From positions 744,001-808,000 of the forward strand of contig JAYPPR010000008.1 of NCBI GenBank assembly GCA_038131595.1: a DNA stretch of 64,000 nt, written 5' to 3'. Shown piece after piece: positions 34,794-43,632 of the stretch; positions within the stretch are counted from its first letter, which is position 1, and each line of letters begins with the position of its first letter. Made by a program: the position numbers and the translations under genes. The DNA comes from UBA9926 sp038131595 (GTDB taxonomy: Bacteria > Pseudomonadota > Gammaproteobacteria > Pseudomonadales > Azotimanducaceae). A model generated the notes under the pieces. The model was not told the origin of the DNA. It saw nothing but the letters and a program-made list of their open reading frames with translations, and made no database searches.

Positions 34794-36536
34794 ATGTGGC
34801 GATCGTTCCTCACTCGCTTTCGAACATTCTATGATGTTCACGCCTTTCGATCTTCCCTTACCTCGCTCGATGCACTCCCACAATTTGCACTGCTGGGTAT
34901 CCTCGCAGGTACCGTCACTGGGCTGGTCATTCTGTTATTTCGAGGGTTAATCGAATTCACGCTTTTTCTCGTTCTCCCGGAAGGGCCAGAGTCTTTCGAG
35001 ATGCTGTCACTCTTGGAGAGAGCCTTAACGCCCATCGCCGGGGCACTTTGTATCGCCTTTTACCTATTTTTTTTCAACTCGGGTCAGGCAAGGGTGGGTG
35101 TCGCACATGTTTTAGAGCGACTCCACCGACATCAAGGCCACATGACACACCGGGGATTCATCGTACAGTTCATTGCAGGCTCACTCGCACTCATATCGGG
35201 TCAAACAGGAGGTCGCGAGGGACCTGCTATTCATCTGGGTGCTGCGGCCAGCAGCCTCCTCGGTCAGCATCTTCAATTGCCCAATAATTCCATCCGAGTG
35301 CTTGTTGGCTGCGGCGCCGCAGCGGCAATCGGGTCATCGTTTAACACCCCAATTGCTGGCGTTATTTTCGCAATGGAAGTCATCCTGATGGAGTACACCA
35401 TCGCAGGTTTCATGCCTGTCATTTTGGCGTCAGTCACAGGAACCTTGGTGGTGCAGATCTTTCTCGGCAGCGCCAGCATGTTCTCTGTACCCAGCGTGGG
35501 CCTCAGCCAGTGGCAAGAGATTCCATTCGTAGTCGTCGCAGGATTACTATTAGGTTGCCTCGCTGCCGCATTGGTTCATGGTGTTAGGTTTGTTCATCGC
35601 TATGCTCCGAAGGGTATGGTCGTGAAAATCACTTTGGCCGGTGCGACCACAGCAATCATCGGGCTATGGATTCCAGAAATCTTAGGCGTCGGTTACGACA
35701 CAGTGAACTTTGCCTTGGCAGGCCAATTGGGTCTTCTCGCGTTGACACTGATTGTGTTTGCTAAATTAGTTGCAACGCTGGTTGCTGTCGCTTTCGGGCT
35801 GCCGATCGGTGTTATCGGCCCAACCCTATTCATTGGCGCCACCGCTGGGTCAATTCTTTGGCAGCTGAGCCAGTCAGTTGGATTGAGCGATACCGATCCC
35901 GCTTTCTTCGCCTTGCTCGGTATGGGCGCGATGATGGGCGCTACGTTGAATGCGCCGCTTGCCGCACTAATGGCGATCATGGAGTTGACACAAAACTCCG
36001 AGATTATATTGCCCGCGATGCTTTGCATTGTGATTGCGACGATTACCGCCGTTCATGGTCTCAAGATGCCGTCACTATTTAATCTGCAACTTCAGCTCCA
36101 GGGGATTCAGATTTCGACAACGCCTATGCGTCAGGCGCTCAGCAGAGTTGGTGTAGAGACGTTATCGAATCCTAATTTCGATACTGTGCCTCAGTTAATT
36201 GCTCGTGAGGATTTAATGTCAATATTGGAGCGTGAAGTCGACTGGCTCCTCATAGAATCTGAGGACTTATCCGACCGACTAATATCCGCGTCTGCTGCCC
36301 GAGATCATCTCAGTACTGATCAATCAGCAATCATCGATTTTTCCGGTCCACTAGAGGGATTGTTAAGCGCAGCCCAAGTGCCCTGGCAAGCCACGCTGGA
36401 TGAGGCATTTGATATAATTGCTGAGAAAAACGTAGAACTGCTCGTTATTTACAGACCCTCCGCAGCAGGGGTGCGCACGCCAGCGGGAATCGTGCTCGCC
36501 AGCGACATCAACAGCCACTCTTGGCAGTCGCGCTAA
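34794..36536 (+). CDS. CLC-family chloride channel/transporter with channel-like inner gate
   Basis: The 580-residue membrane protein has the CLC core (about residues 30-425) and a divergent CBS pair after it (540-578 is the clearer half). The gating motif GREGP (E142) matches E148 of the Escherichia coli exchanger. The inner proton glutamate (E203 in E. coli, after FIIE) is valine here: FAMEV, V196. Channel-type CLCs also have valine there. The first chloride loop GSGIP is RVGVA, and GIFAP is GVIGP. It lies 38 bases before hemL. The family is sure; channel versus exchanger is inference. Confidence 0.88.
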   Translation: MWRSFLTRFRTFYDVHAFRSSLTSLDALPQFALLGILAGTVTGLVILLFRGLIEFTLFLVLPEGPESFEMLSLLERALTPIAGALCIAFYLFFFNSGQARVGVAHVLERLHRHQGHMTHRGFIVQFIAGSLALISGQTGGREGPAIHLGAAASSLLGQHLQLPNNSIRVLVGCGAAAAIGSSFNTPIAGVIFAMEVILMEYTIAGFMPVILASVTGTLVVQIFLGSASMFSVPSVGLSQWQEIPFVVVAGLLLGCLAAALVHGVRFVHRYAPKGMVVKITLAGATTAIIGLWIPEILGVGYDTVNFALAGQLGLLALTLIVFAKLVATLVAVAFGLPIGVIGPTLFIGATAGSILWQLSQSVGLSDTDPAFFALLGMGAMMGATLNAPLAALMAIMELTQNSEIILPAMLCIVIATITAVHGLKMPSLFNLQLQLQGIQISTTPMRQALSRVGVETLSNPNFDTVPQLIAREDLMSILEREVDWLLIESEDLSDRLISASAARDHLSTDQSAIIDFSGPLEGLLSAAQVPWQATLDEAFDIIAEKNVELLVIYRPSAAGVRTPAGIVLASDINSHSWQSR

Positions 36537-36574
36537 GAGACACCAATGAACGAATCAATATAAGTTGTATCTCC

Positions 36575-37864
36575 ATGACTAAAAATTCGGAAACTCTGTT
36601 TTCACAGGCCTGTGACATTCTGCCAGGAGGGGTGAACTCACCTGTTCGAGCGTTCAAACGCGTGGGTGGCGCACCCGTTTTTTTCGAGCGGGGCGAAGGC
36701 GCTTATCTCTATGACGCCGAAGGACAGCGATACATTGACTATATTGGCTCTTGGGGACCGATGATCACTGGCCATGCCCATCCGGCGGTCATTGACAGCG
36801 TGACCAACGCCGCAAAAAAAGGCTTAGGGTTTGGTGCCCCTACTGAAATCGAAACCGAGCTGGCTATCAGAGTTCGCGAGCTCGTGCCCAGCATGGAGCG
36901 CCTACGAATGGTGAGCTCAGGGACCGAGGCCACGATGAGCGCCATTCGGCTGGCTCGCGGATACACGGGTCGCGACCGAATCGTCAAGTTTGAGGGCTGC
37001 TATCACGGTCATGCAGATTCTTTGCTGGTCAAAGCGGGTTCCGGAGCATTGACCCTGGGTGAGCCAGATTCAGGCGGAGTCCCAAAGGCATTAGCAGCGT
37101 TAACCTTGACACTCCCCTTTAATGACGAGGAAACCCTCAGGGCGTTTTTTAAAGCAGAAGGTGACACTGTCGCAGCAGTGATCGTCGAGCCAATAGCCGG
37201 GAATATGGGAATGGTGGAACCACTTCCGGGATTTCTTGAAGCGCTGCGAGCCGTCTGTAATGACCATGGGAGCGTGCTCATTTTTGATGAGGTGATGACT
37301 GGATTTCGGGTAGCGATCGGCGGTGCCCAAAGTGTTTTCGGTGTCACCCCAGACCTCACCACCCTCGGTAAAGTCATCGGCGGAGGCCTTCCTGTGGGCG
37401 CCTTTGGTGGTCGAGCCGACATCATGAATTGTATTGCTCCGATGGGCCCGGTCTACCAGGCTGGAACGCTTTCAGGCAATCCAATTGCGATGGCATCAGG
37501 ACTTGCAACCATCACACTCCTCTCCGAGCCAGGGTTCTTTGATCGCTTATCGATAACGACCCGTCAATTGGCTGACGGGCTCAAGGCACGAGCTGCATCA
37601 CATGGTATCTCGCTTGCGACCGTTTCAAGGGGCGGGATGTTTGGGTTTTTCTTCTCCGAGGCAGACCCCGTCACCAATTTCGATGCCGTGATGGCCTGCG
37701 ATGCTGAGCGGTTTACCCAGTTCTTTAAGGCAATGCTTGCTAAAGGCATTTACCTTGCTCCATCGCCGTTCGAGAGCGGGTTTGTTTCAGCCGCACATGA
37801 CGATCGAGATATTGAAACCACGCTGCAAGCCGCTGATGAAGCGTTTGCCGAACTCACTCACTAA
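36575..37864 (+). CDS. hemL: Glutamate-1-semialdehyde 2,1-aminomutase
   Basis: HemL turns glutamate-1-semialdehyde into 5-aminolevulinate in the C5 pathway of haem synthesis. The 429-residue product is a fold-type I PLP enzyme with cofactor lysine K266 in TLGKVIGGGLPVGAFGG, IFDEVMTGFRV for the PLP-ring aspartate, and GSWGPMITGHAHP near residue 58. The frame is open 18 codons upstream; the ATG before TKNSETLF is chosen because family similarity begins there. Confidence 0.97.
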   Translation: MTKNSETLFSQACDILPGGVNSPVRAFKRVGGAPVFFERGEGAYLYDAEGQRYIDYIGSWGPMITGHAHPAVIDSVTNAAKKGLGFGAPTEIETELAIRVRELVPSMERLRMVSSGTEATMSAIRLARGYTGRDRIVKFEGCYHGHADSLLVKAGSGALTLGEPDSGGVPKALAALTLTLPFNDEETLRAFFKAEGDTVAAVIVEPIAGNMGMVEPLPGFLEALRAVCNDHGSVLIFDEVMTGFRVAIGGAQSVFGVTPDLTTLGKVIGGGLPVGAFGGRADIMNCIAPMGPVYQAGTLSGNPIAMASGLATITLLSEPGFFDRLSITTRQLADGLKARAASHGISLATVSRGGMFGFFFSEADPVTNFDAVMACDAERFTQFFKAMLAKGIYLAPSPFESGFVSAAHDDRDIETTLQAADEAFAELTH

Positions 37865-37920
37865 CACCCGTGCGACCAGTCCGACTGGTAAAAACCCTCA
37901 CGCGCTAGGAGTAGACACTA

Positions 37921-38916
37921 ATGTATGACGTTTATGGCGTAGGCAACGCTTTGGTTGATTCTGAATACCTGGTCACTGAAGCTATTTTGGCGGAATCCAC
38001 ATTTCCAAAGAGCGGTATGTCACTTGTTGACGAAGCCAGTCGAGCGGCCCTCCTCGATCTGATTGAGCAGCGGCATGGAATTCAGAGAAAGGCGCTCGCA
38101 AGCGGTGGCTCAGCGGCGAATACCATTGCCACCGTTTCTGGACTTGGGGGAAAGGCCTTCTATAGCTGCAAGGTTGCTGGAGATGCGACCGGTGCTTTTT
38201 TCCTGAGAGACCTTAGTACCCAGGGGATAGGTTGTAACTACGATGAGACCGACTGCCCTGAAGGCGTTACCGGGGAATGTATTTCCATGATCACTCCAGA
38301 TGGTGAGCGAACGCTCGTTACGCATCTTGGGATTACCCAAAACTACTCGCCCAGTGAGATCAAAGCGGCCGCCCTGACCCAGTCGAAGTATCTCTACATC
38401 GAGGGATATCTAGTCAGTTCAGAAACAGGTTTCGAGGCGGCGCTCGCCGCGCAAGCGATTGCTAAGAGTGCCGGAGTACCGATTGCGCTCACGCTTTCTG
38501 ATATCGGCATGGTGCAGGGGTTCAGGGACCAGTTTGAAAGACTGTTCGACGTGGGCGTCGACCTCATATTTGCCAATGAGGATGAGGCCATGGCCTGGAC
38601 AAACACAGCAACCAGGGATGAAGCCGCTTCGCGTCTCGCATCAAGCTCCAGCGCTTTCGCAATCACCCTTGGTGGGGAGGGAGCATTGGTTAGTGAGGGC
38701 CAAAGAGAGCCTAAACTGATACCAGCAAGGTCCGTCAGCCCGATTGATACCACGGGCGCTGGGGATACTTTCGCAGGGGGTGTCCTTTACTATTTGACAA
38801 GCGGTTGCGATCTCGCTGAGGCGACTGCACGATCGCACCCACTGGCTGCCGCCGTGGTCTCGCAATACGGCGCTCGGCTCAGCCATGACGCGTTGCAAAC
38901 ACTCTCTGCAAAGTAG
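37921..38916 (+). CDS. PfkB-family carbohydrate/nucleoside kinase
   Basis: The 331-residue product is a ribokinase-type kinase. PfkB signature 1 is seen in GGSAANTIATVSGLGG (residues 62-77) and signature 2, with the anion hole and catalytic aspartate, in DTTGAGDTFAGGVLYYL (residues 277-293). Similar proteobacterial proteins are annotated as adenosine kinase or sugar kinase; the substrate cannot be read here. AGGAG precedes the ATG. Its last 38 bases overlap the end of the convergent ABC ATPase gene. Confidence 0.85.
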   Translation: MYDVYGVGNALVDSEYLVTEAILAESTFPKSGMSLVDEASRAALLDLIEQRHGIQRKALASGGSAANTIATVSGLGGKAFYSCKVAGDATGAFFLRDLSTQGIGCNYDETDCPEGVTGECISMITPDGERTLVTHLGITQNYSPSEIKAAALTQSKYLYIEGYLVSSETGFEAALAAQAIAKSAGVPIALTLSDIGMVQGFRDQFERLFDVGVDLIFANEDEAMAWTNTATRDEAASRLASSSSAFAITLGGEGALVSEGQREPKLIPARSVSPIDTTGAGDTFAGGVLYYLTSGCDLAEATARSHPLAAAVVSQYGARLSHDALQTLSAK

Positions 38917-39643
38917 GAGAGTCCGATTCAAGCGAGAAGGCGGTTCGCAGCGCTGAAGGTGTGAGTACCTCACTGGGACGACCAAACCCCACTTGAGAGC
39001 CCCGCTCGCCAAGGAGCAGAACAGTCTGGTCGTGCACCGGCATGCTCACAAACTGGTGAGTCGCATCGATCAGCGTCAACCCATCCTTAACCAGCTGCTC
39101 CAACAATCCAATGACCTGATCCTGGATCTTCAAGTCCAAAGAAGTCAGCGGCTCATCGAGTATTAAAACGCGCTGATCAGGCTCGAACCAAACTTGGGCC
39201 AGGACTCGCGCCAACCGAACTCGCTGAAACTCGCCACCCGACAGGCCGATAACCTTGCGTTTTCGAAGCGCTCCGAGCGTCAACGACTCGATGACAGCAT
39301 CCATCACGTTGCGGTGATTAAACGTCTTTTCGTCATGGGGCACTAAGCCAAGGGAGACGTACTCCTCAACTGTAAAGGGGAAAGAGGTGGCGGAAGATTG
39401 AGCCAGATAGCCGACGTATTGGGCTCGATTTAAAGGGGCCATCCCAGTCACTGGCTGATCTCTCAGCTTAACGTCGCCACCTGATGGAGCGTCCAGTCCG
39501 GCCATCAGTCGCAAGAGCGTCGACTTACCTGCACCATTCGCGCCGACTACGCTGAGCCAACCTGCCTGCCCAAGGACAAAAGACAAAGGGCCGAGGATCT
39601 GGCGCTCTCCCCTTGTCAAAGTGAGCGACTCAACCCTAATCAT
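38879..39643 (-). CDS. ABC transporter ATP-binding subunit, vitamin B12/haem importer type
   Basis: The 254-residue ATPase has Walker A GANGAGKST (about residues 34-42), Q-loop YLAQSS, signature LSGGEFQRVRLARVL, Walker B RVLILDEPLTSLD and H-loop DATHQF. The signature region is most like BtuD and HmuV, the partners of FecCD-type permeases. The ATG at 39643 (MIRVESLTL) is chosen; it overlaps the end of the permease gene by 8 bases. No periplasmic binding protein lies in this cluster. Substrate is inferred as a corrinoid, haem or siderophore. Confidence 0.85.
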   Translation of the reverse strand: MIRVESLTLTRGERQILGPLSFVLGQAGWLSVVGANGAGKSTLLRLMAGLDAPSGGDVKLRDQPVTGMAPLNRAQYVGYLAQSSATSFPFTVEEYVSLGLVPHDEKTFNHRNVMDAVIESLTLGALRKRKVIGLSGGEFQRVRLARVLAQVWFEPDQRVLILDEPLTSLDLKIQDQVIGLLEQLVKDGLTLIDATHQFVSMPVHDQTVLLLGERGSQVGFGRPSEVLTPSALRTAFSLESDSPTLQRVFATRHG

Positions 39644-40595
39644 CACTAACAACCTGTTTACGTAGCAGGGCAATAAAAACGGGTGCGCCAATCAGCGCAG
39701 TAATAATGCCAATCGGAATCTCCATAGGTGCAATTAGGGTTCGACTCGCGGCATCCGCTAACATCATGAGCATTGCTCCCATCATAAACGCCAGCGGCAA
39801 CAACGTTTGATGCATTGCTCCAAAGGCTATGCGAGCCATATGCGGAACGATCAAGCCAACAAACGCGATCACGCCTGTCAGGCTCACAGCGATGCCGGTC
39901 ATTGCAGCCACCAGGACAATGACCTCCCTCCTGATCAATTGTGACGAGTAACCCAGCGAAGAAAATTCGTGCTCGGATAGCACCATGGCGTTCAAAGCCT
40001 CGGCCCGATAGATCAACCGCCAAGCGAGAGGCAACATGAGCAAAGCAACGACCACCTCCTGCCAAGTGGCGTGATTCAGGCTTCCTAGTGTCCAAAAAGC
40101 AATGCTCCGGAAAGACTCATCTACCACCAACACTCCAATCAGTCCCACCAATGCGAGCGACACTGCGTTAACTGCGAGCCCTGCGAGTAATAACGTGTGC
40201 AGAGCCGTTTCGCGCCCCGATATCGCTAGAACCAAAAAGGTGACGGTCAATCCCCCCAAAAATGCCGCGCCCGCTATCCACCAGGGGTTTGCCAGTAGCA
40301 GGGGCGCGACTGCGATACAGATGGCGGCTGCTAAGGCAGCACCACCAGCCACACCAATCAGCGTCGGGTCAGCCAAGGGGTTGCGAAAAAGGCCTTGAAC
40401 GCAAGCGCCGGCTAGCGCTAGCCCACCACCCACTAATCCAGCGAGTAGCACTCGTGGCAACCGCAATTGCCACAAAATAGTCTGACCCTGGGAGTCGCCA
40501 GCCAACAATTGAGTCCAGTCGAGTGGTACCGCGCCCACCATCAGGACCAGACTCCCAACCAGGATCATGGCGAATATGCCCGTTGTTAAATGCAT
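39636..40595 (-). CDS. FecCD-family ABC importer permease
   Basis: The 319-residue protein has about ten membrane helices and the family motifs LRLPRVLLAGLVGGGLALAG, GLFRNPLADPTLIGV, and the ATPase-coupling loop region GVIAFVGLIVPHMARIAFG. The GLFRNPLADP form is closest to haem (HmuU) and corrinoid permeases. It follows sfsA by 24 bases and overlaps the ATPase gene, so the two form an operon with sfsA and the aminotransferase. The matching binding protein and outer membrane receptor must be elsewhere. Confidence 0.87.
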   Translation of the reverse strand: MHLTTGIFAMILVGSLVLMVGAVPLDWTQLLAGDSQGQTILWQLRLPRVLLAGLVGGGLALAGACVQGLFRNPLADPTLIGVAGGAALAAAICIAVAPLLLANPWWIAGAAFLGGLTVTFLVLAISGRETALHTLLLAGLAVNAVSLALVGLIGVLVVDESFRSIAFWTLGSLNHATWQEVVVALLMLPLAWRLIYRAEALNAMVLSEHEFSSLGYSSQLIRREVIVLVAAMTGIAVSLTGVIAFVGLIVPHMARIAFGAMHQTLLPLAFMMGAMLMMLADAASRTLIAPMEIPIGIITALIGAPVFIALLRKQVVSDD

Positions 40596-40619
40596 GATCT
40601 TGATGTGGGCCCCTTTGTA

Positions 40620-41324
40620 CTATCGAATATGGACGGGCAACGCTTTGGTCACAAACGCATGCGGGGGTCGGAACTGTGTCTTGAATGCTTTGCAGACCAC
40701 GCCTTCTGAAACGACCTGCGCTAAAGCCTCAGCGTAGACCGGGTCGACATCACGGGCAGGTTCAACTGATTTTATTCCCGAGTGTTGAACGCAGAACACT
40801 AATGTACCGCTTGCTCCTTGTTTTACTAAATGAGCTAGGTGAGCCAGGTGCTTAACCGCCCGGTCCGATTTTGCGTCGGGAAATCGGCCAATCCCCTTAC
40901 CCTCCATCCAAGTCACACTTTTAACCTCGACAAAGTGATCCTGATCATAGCTGCCTAATCGAAAATCAAGACGCCCCCCCTCAAATGCAACCTCTCGTTC
41001 AGGATGTAAATCATGCAGCGCAGGCCCTAGCCGGCCTTTCATAATGGCTTCTTCGATAAGGCGATTCGCATTGTGCGTGTTTAAGCCTATGTAATGTCCG
41101 TCTATTCGCGTCAGCTCCAGGGTGAAAGCGGTTTTTCTTGACGGATCATCCGAGTGTGACAGCCAAACATCCGCACCAGATTCGAGGCAACCGGTCATGG
41201 CCCCAGTATTTGGACAGTGGGCAGTCACCTCTTGGTTCGACGCTTTGAGCCGCACATCCGCCAAAAATCGCTTATATCGTCGGACCAAGGTACCTGCTTG
41301 CCATTCACCCCGTAATATCTTCAC
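40620..41324 (-). CDS. sfsA: SfsA family protein (sugar fermentation stimulation protein)
   Basis: SfsA is a conserved protein with a nuclease-like fold and OB-fold N-terminus; its cellular role is not settled. The chosen GTG at 41324 gives 234 residues, exactly the Escherichia coli length, and its GTGA overlaps the aminotransferase stop. Motifs are VRRYKRFLADV, HCPNTGAMTGC and the DFRLG...FVEVKSVT core (nuclease-like acidic and lysine residues). A longer ATG frame would overlap the aminotransferase by over 60 bases and is rejected. sfsA is next to dksA in E. coli too. Confidence 0.93.
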   Translation of the reverse strand: MKILRGEWQAGTLVRRYKRFLADVRLKASNQEVTAHCPNTGAMTGCLESGADVWLSHSDDPSRKTAFTLELTRIDGHYIGLNTHNANRLIEEAIMKGRLGPALHDLHPEREVAFEGGRLDFRLGSYDQDHFVEVKSVTWMEGKGIGRFPDAKSDRAVKHLAHLAHLVKQGASGTLVFCVQHSGIKSVEPARDVDPVYAEALAQVVSEGVVCKAFKTQFRPPHAFVTKALPVHIR

Positions 41325-42514
41325 GCGGCCAGCCCACGCAGCCTCTGGAGCGCATCGAGCAATGCTGAAGTCGGCTGCGCACAACTAATCCGAACAAACC
41401 TCTCAGTGCCATTGTCACCAAAATCAATACCCGGTGTCATCGCAACGCCAACCTGCTGAAGCGCCTGCTGACAAAATGTCTCTGCCTCGGGTGCTCCGGC
41501 TGGAACTTCCGCAAAGAGGTAAAAAGCGCCGTCGGGATTGGCGGGAATCGTAAAACCTATCGCCTCCAGCCCCTCGCTCATTAATCGCCGCTTTTGAGCA
41601 AGATCGAGTGACCTTCGGTCGGCCTCTTCTATGGCCTCTTCACGAAATGCGGCGACCGCAGCCGCTTGCGCCACCACAGAAGGACAAATGAAGAGATTCT
41701 GTGCAATCCGAATCAATGGATCCACCGCTTGATCGGGCACGATGAGCCAGCCGAGTCGCCAACCGGTCATTCCGAAATACTTCGAAAAGCTATTCACGAT
41801 AAAGGCATCATCCGTCTTCGACAGCATTGTGGGTAGTGGCTCTCCCTCTGGCGACACACCCTGATAGATTTCATCGACAATCAGGTGCCCACGCTTGTCG
41901 GACACCACCCCCGCGATCTCTCCAAAGACATCGGATTGTATGCAGGTGCCCGCCGGGTTTGAGGGCGTCGCAAGCAAGCAGGCTTTGGTATTCGACCGCC
42001 AAGCCTCCTGGATTTGACTGGGCGTTGGCTGGAAGTGATGCGCCGCGTCCACAGGGAGCGCCTGCACGTCGCACCCAAAAGCGGAGACAAAATGACGGTA
42101 AGAAGGATAGCCGGGATCAGGCAACAACCAGCCTTGGCCCGGATCGGTCAGCAACGGCAACAGCAACGCGAGCGCACCTGACGCGCCGGCAGTGACAATG
42201 ACCCGCCTCGGATCGATCGCGAGACCGAACCGATTGCCGTAAAACGCGGCAATCGACTCTCGCAATTCAGGAAGGCCCTCGGCGTTACTGTATCCGGTCA
42301 GATTTGACTCAATAGTCGACTTAGCTCGATCGCTAACAGCGTGAGGGGCAAAAAAATCGGGTTGCCCGACTTCGAGGTGGATAATCGACCGACCCTGCTC
42401 CTCAAGCAATCTGGCAGCTGCCATCATTTCCATCGCTTTAAAGGATTGCACAGACTGGCTTCGTGCAGAATATTCCACTAGTTGTTCGCCTCGCTGGATC
42501 TCTACCGCGGCCAT
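41321..42514 (-). CDS. Class I/II PLP-dependent aminotransferase
   Basis: The roughly 397-residue product is an aspartate-aminotransferase-fold enzyme: HLEVGQPDF near residue 47, GYSNAEGLPELRESI, TPSNPAGT, DEIYQGV, and cofactor lysine in NSFSKYFGMTGWRLGW near residue 245. Substrate is not evident. A similar gene lies beside sfsA/dksA in Pseudomonas. The ATG at 42514 is chosen on length; the frame is open to 42586 and no clear ribosome binding site decides between them. It is divergent from dksA. Confidence 0.88.
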   Translation of the reverse strand: MAAVEIQRGEQLVEYSARSQSVQSFKAMEMMAAARLLEEQGRSIIHLEVGQPDFFAPHAVSDRAKSTIESNLTGYSNAEGLPELRESIAAFYGNRFGLAIDPRRVIVTAGASGALALLLPLLTDPGQGWLLPDPGYPSYRHFVSAFGCDVQALPVDAAHHFQPTPSQIQEAWRSNTKACLLATPSNPAGTCIQSDVFGEIAGVVSDKRGHLIVDEIYQGVSPEGEPLPTMLSKTDDAFIVNSFSKYFGMTGWRLGWLIVPDQAVDPLIRIAQNLFICPSVVAQAAAVAAFREEAIEEADRRSLDLAQKRRLMSEGLEAIGFTIPANPDGAFYLFAEVPAGAPEAETFCQQALQQVGVAMTPGIDFGDNGTERFVRISCAQPTSALLDALQRLRGLAA

Positions 42515-42651
42515 GCTAACACGGGATGTTTGATTGCTATGCTCACAGCGTGGTACGAAAAATTGCGCTTGGCGAGATGCTTCCATTCTGTTAATGTTCG
42601 GCGCTTGATTTTTGGGACACCACTACTCAACCGCTCGAAGGAGAACCTATC

Positions 42652-43617
42652 ATGGCGGCAAAAAAGTCTGGTAAACCAAAGGCTTCGGCTCAATCCGCCG
42701 CTAGGGCGTCGAAGCAGCCTGCCCCCAAAAAAACATCAGCAAAGGCCAAACCTGCAGCAAAAAAGAACGCTGCCTCGACGGGAGCAAAAAAGCCTGTGAC
42801 GACCAAAACTCGTTCTAACAAACAAGCATCTGTTAAGAAGACAAAAACAGCCGCTGCTAAAGCGTCTGCGAAAAAAGCACCGGCAAAAAAAGCGCCAGCA
42901 AAAAAGGCACCGGCAAAAAAAGTAGCCGCTAAAAAAGCAGTCACTCCAAAAGCGCCTGCAAAAAAAGCACCGGCACCGGCAAAAAAAGCACCGGCAAAAA
43001 AAGTAGCCGCTAAAAAAGCAGTCACTGCAAAAGCGCCTGCGAAAAAAGCACCGGCAAGAAAAATAACCGCTAAAAAAACGGCCACCGCAAAAGCGCCCGC
43101 AAAAAAGGCACCGGCAAAAAAAGTAACCGCCAAGAAGACGGCTGCTTCAAAACCCCGCGCCAAGCGTGACAGTGCATTGAGCCCGACGCTCTCATCAGGT
43201 GGAATCACAGGCACCTCGTTCACTCCTTATCAGCCGAAGCGAAACGAGGAGTACATGAGCGAAAATCAGCACGCGCATTTCAGGGCGATCCTCATGGAGT
43301 GGCGACGCGAGTTGATGGAAGAAGTCGATCGAACGGTAAGCCATCTCAAAGACGAAGCAGCGAACTATCCCGACCCCTCTGATCGCGCCAGCCAAGAAGA
43401 AGAGTTCAGCCTAGAGTTACGCACGCGTGACAGGGAGCGAAAGCTCATTCGCAAAATCGAGAAAACCCTTGAGCTTATCGATCACGATGACTACGGATTT
43501 TGTGAAACGTGTGGCATCGAAATCGGTATTCGAAGACTGGAGGCGAGACCCACAGCCACTGAGTGTATCGACTGTAAAACGCTGGCTGAGCTAAAAGAAC
43601 GCCAATTGCACGGGTAG
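42652..43617 (+). CDS. dksA: DksA with a 170-residue histone-H1-like N-terminal tail
   Basis: DksA enters the RNA polymerase secondary channel and, with ppGpp, tunes rRNA and amino acid promoters. The C-terminal part (about 173-321) is a standard DksA: coiled-coil tip aspartates D241 and D244 in YPDPSDRASQEEEFSLELR, and a zinc finger C284, C287, C305, C308. Residues 1-172 are an added tail of Lys, Ala and Pro (repeats of APAKK, period near 28 residues at 90-165), like histone H1 C-terminal tails or AlgP. E. coli DksA is only 151 residues. AAGGAG precedes the ATG. An internal GAGGAG-TAC-ATG at M202 could give a short form. Confidence 0.93.
   Translation: MAAKKSGKPKASAQSAARASKQPAPKKTSAKAKPAAKKNAASTGAKKPVTTKTRSNKQASVKKTKTAAAKASAKKAPAKKAPAKKAPAKKVAAKKAVTPKAPAKKAPAPAKKAPAKKVAAKKAVTAKAPAKKAPARKITAKKTATAKAPAKKAPAKKVTAKKTAASKPRAKRDSALSPTLSSGGITGTSFTPYQPKRNEEYMSENQHAHFRAILMEWRRELMEEVDRTVSHLKDEAANYPDPSDRASQEEEFSLELRTRDRERKLIRKIEKTLELIDHDDYGFCETCGIEIGIRRLEARPTATECIDCKTLAELKERQLHG
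42859..43137 (+). repeat. In-frame tandem repeats with A6-A7 tracts inside dksA
   Basis: This part of the dksA tail repeats at the DNA level: the words GCACCGGCAAAAAAAG and CCGCTAAAAAAGC recur, and a unit near 80-85 bases is duplicated. There are more than ten runs of six or seven A. All changes seen keep the frame. Such DNA is prone to polymerase slippage and recombination. Confidence 0.85.
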
Positions 43618-43632
43618 ATCACACAAAGGGGC

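Noticed and set aside
41325..41384. Longer SfsA from an upstream ATG
   Set aside because: It would overlap the aminotransferase by over 60 bases; the GTG at 41324 gives the exact family length and a GTGA junction.
42690..43223. Open frame of 177 codons antisense to the dksA tail, rich in Phe, Ala and Gly
   Set aside because: It is the complement of the Lys/Ala repeats (AAA/GCx codons read as TTT/xGC); no start signal and no family features.
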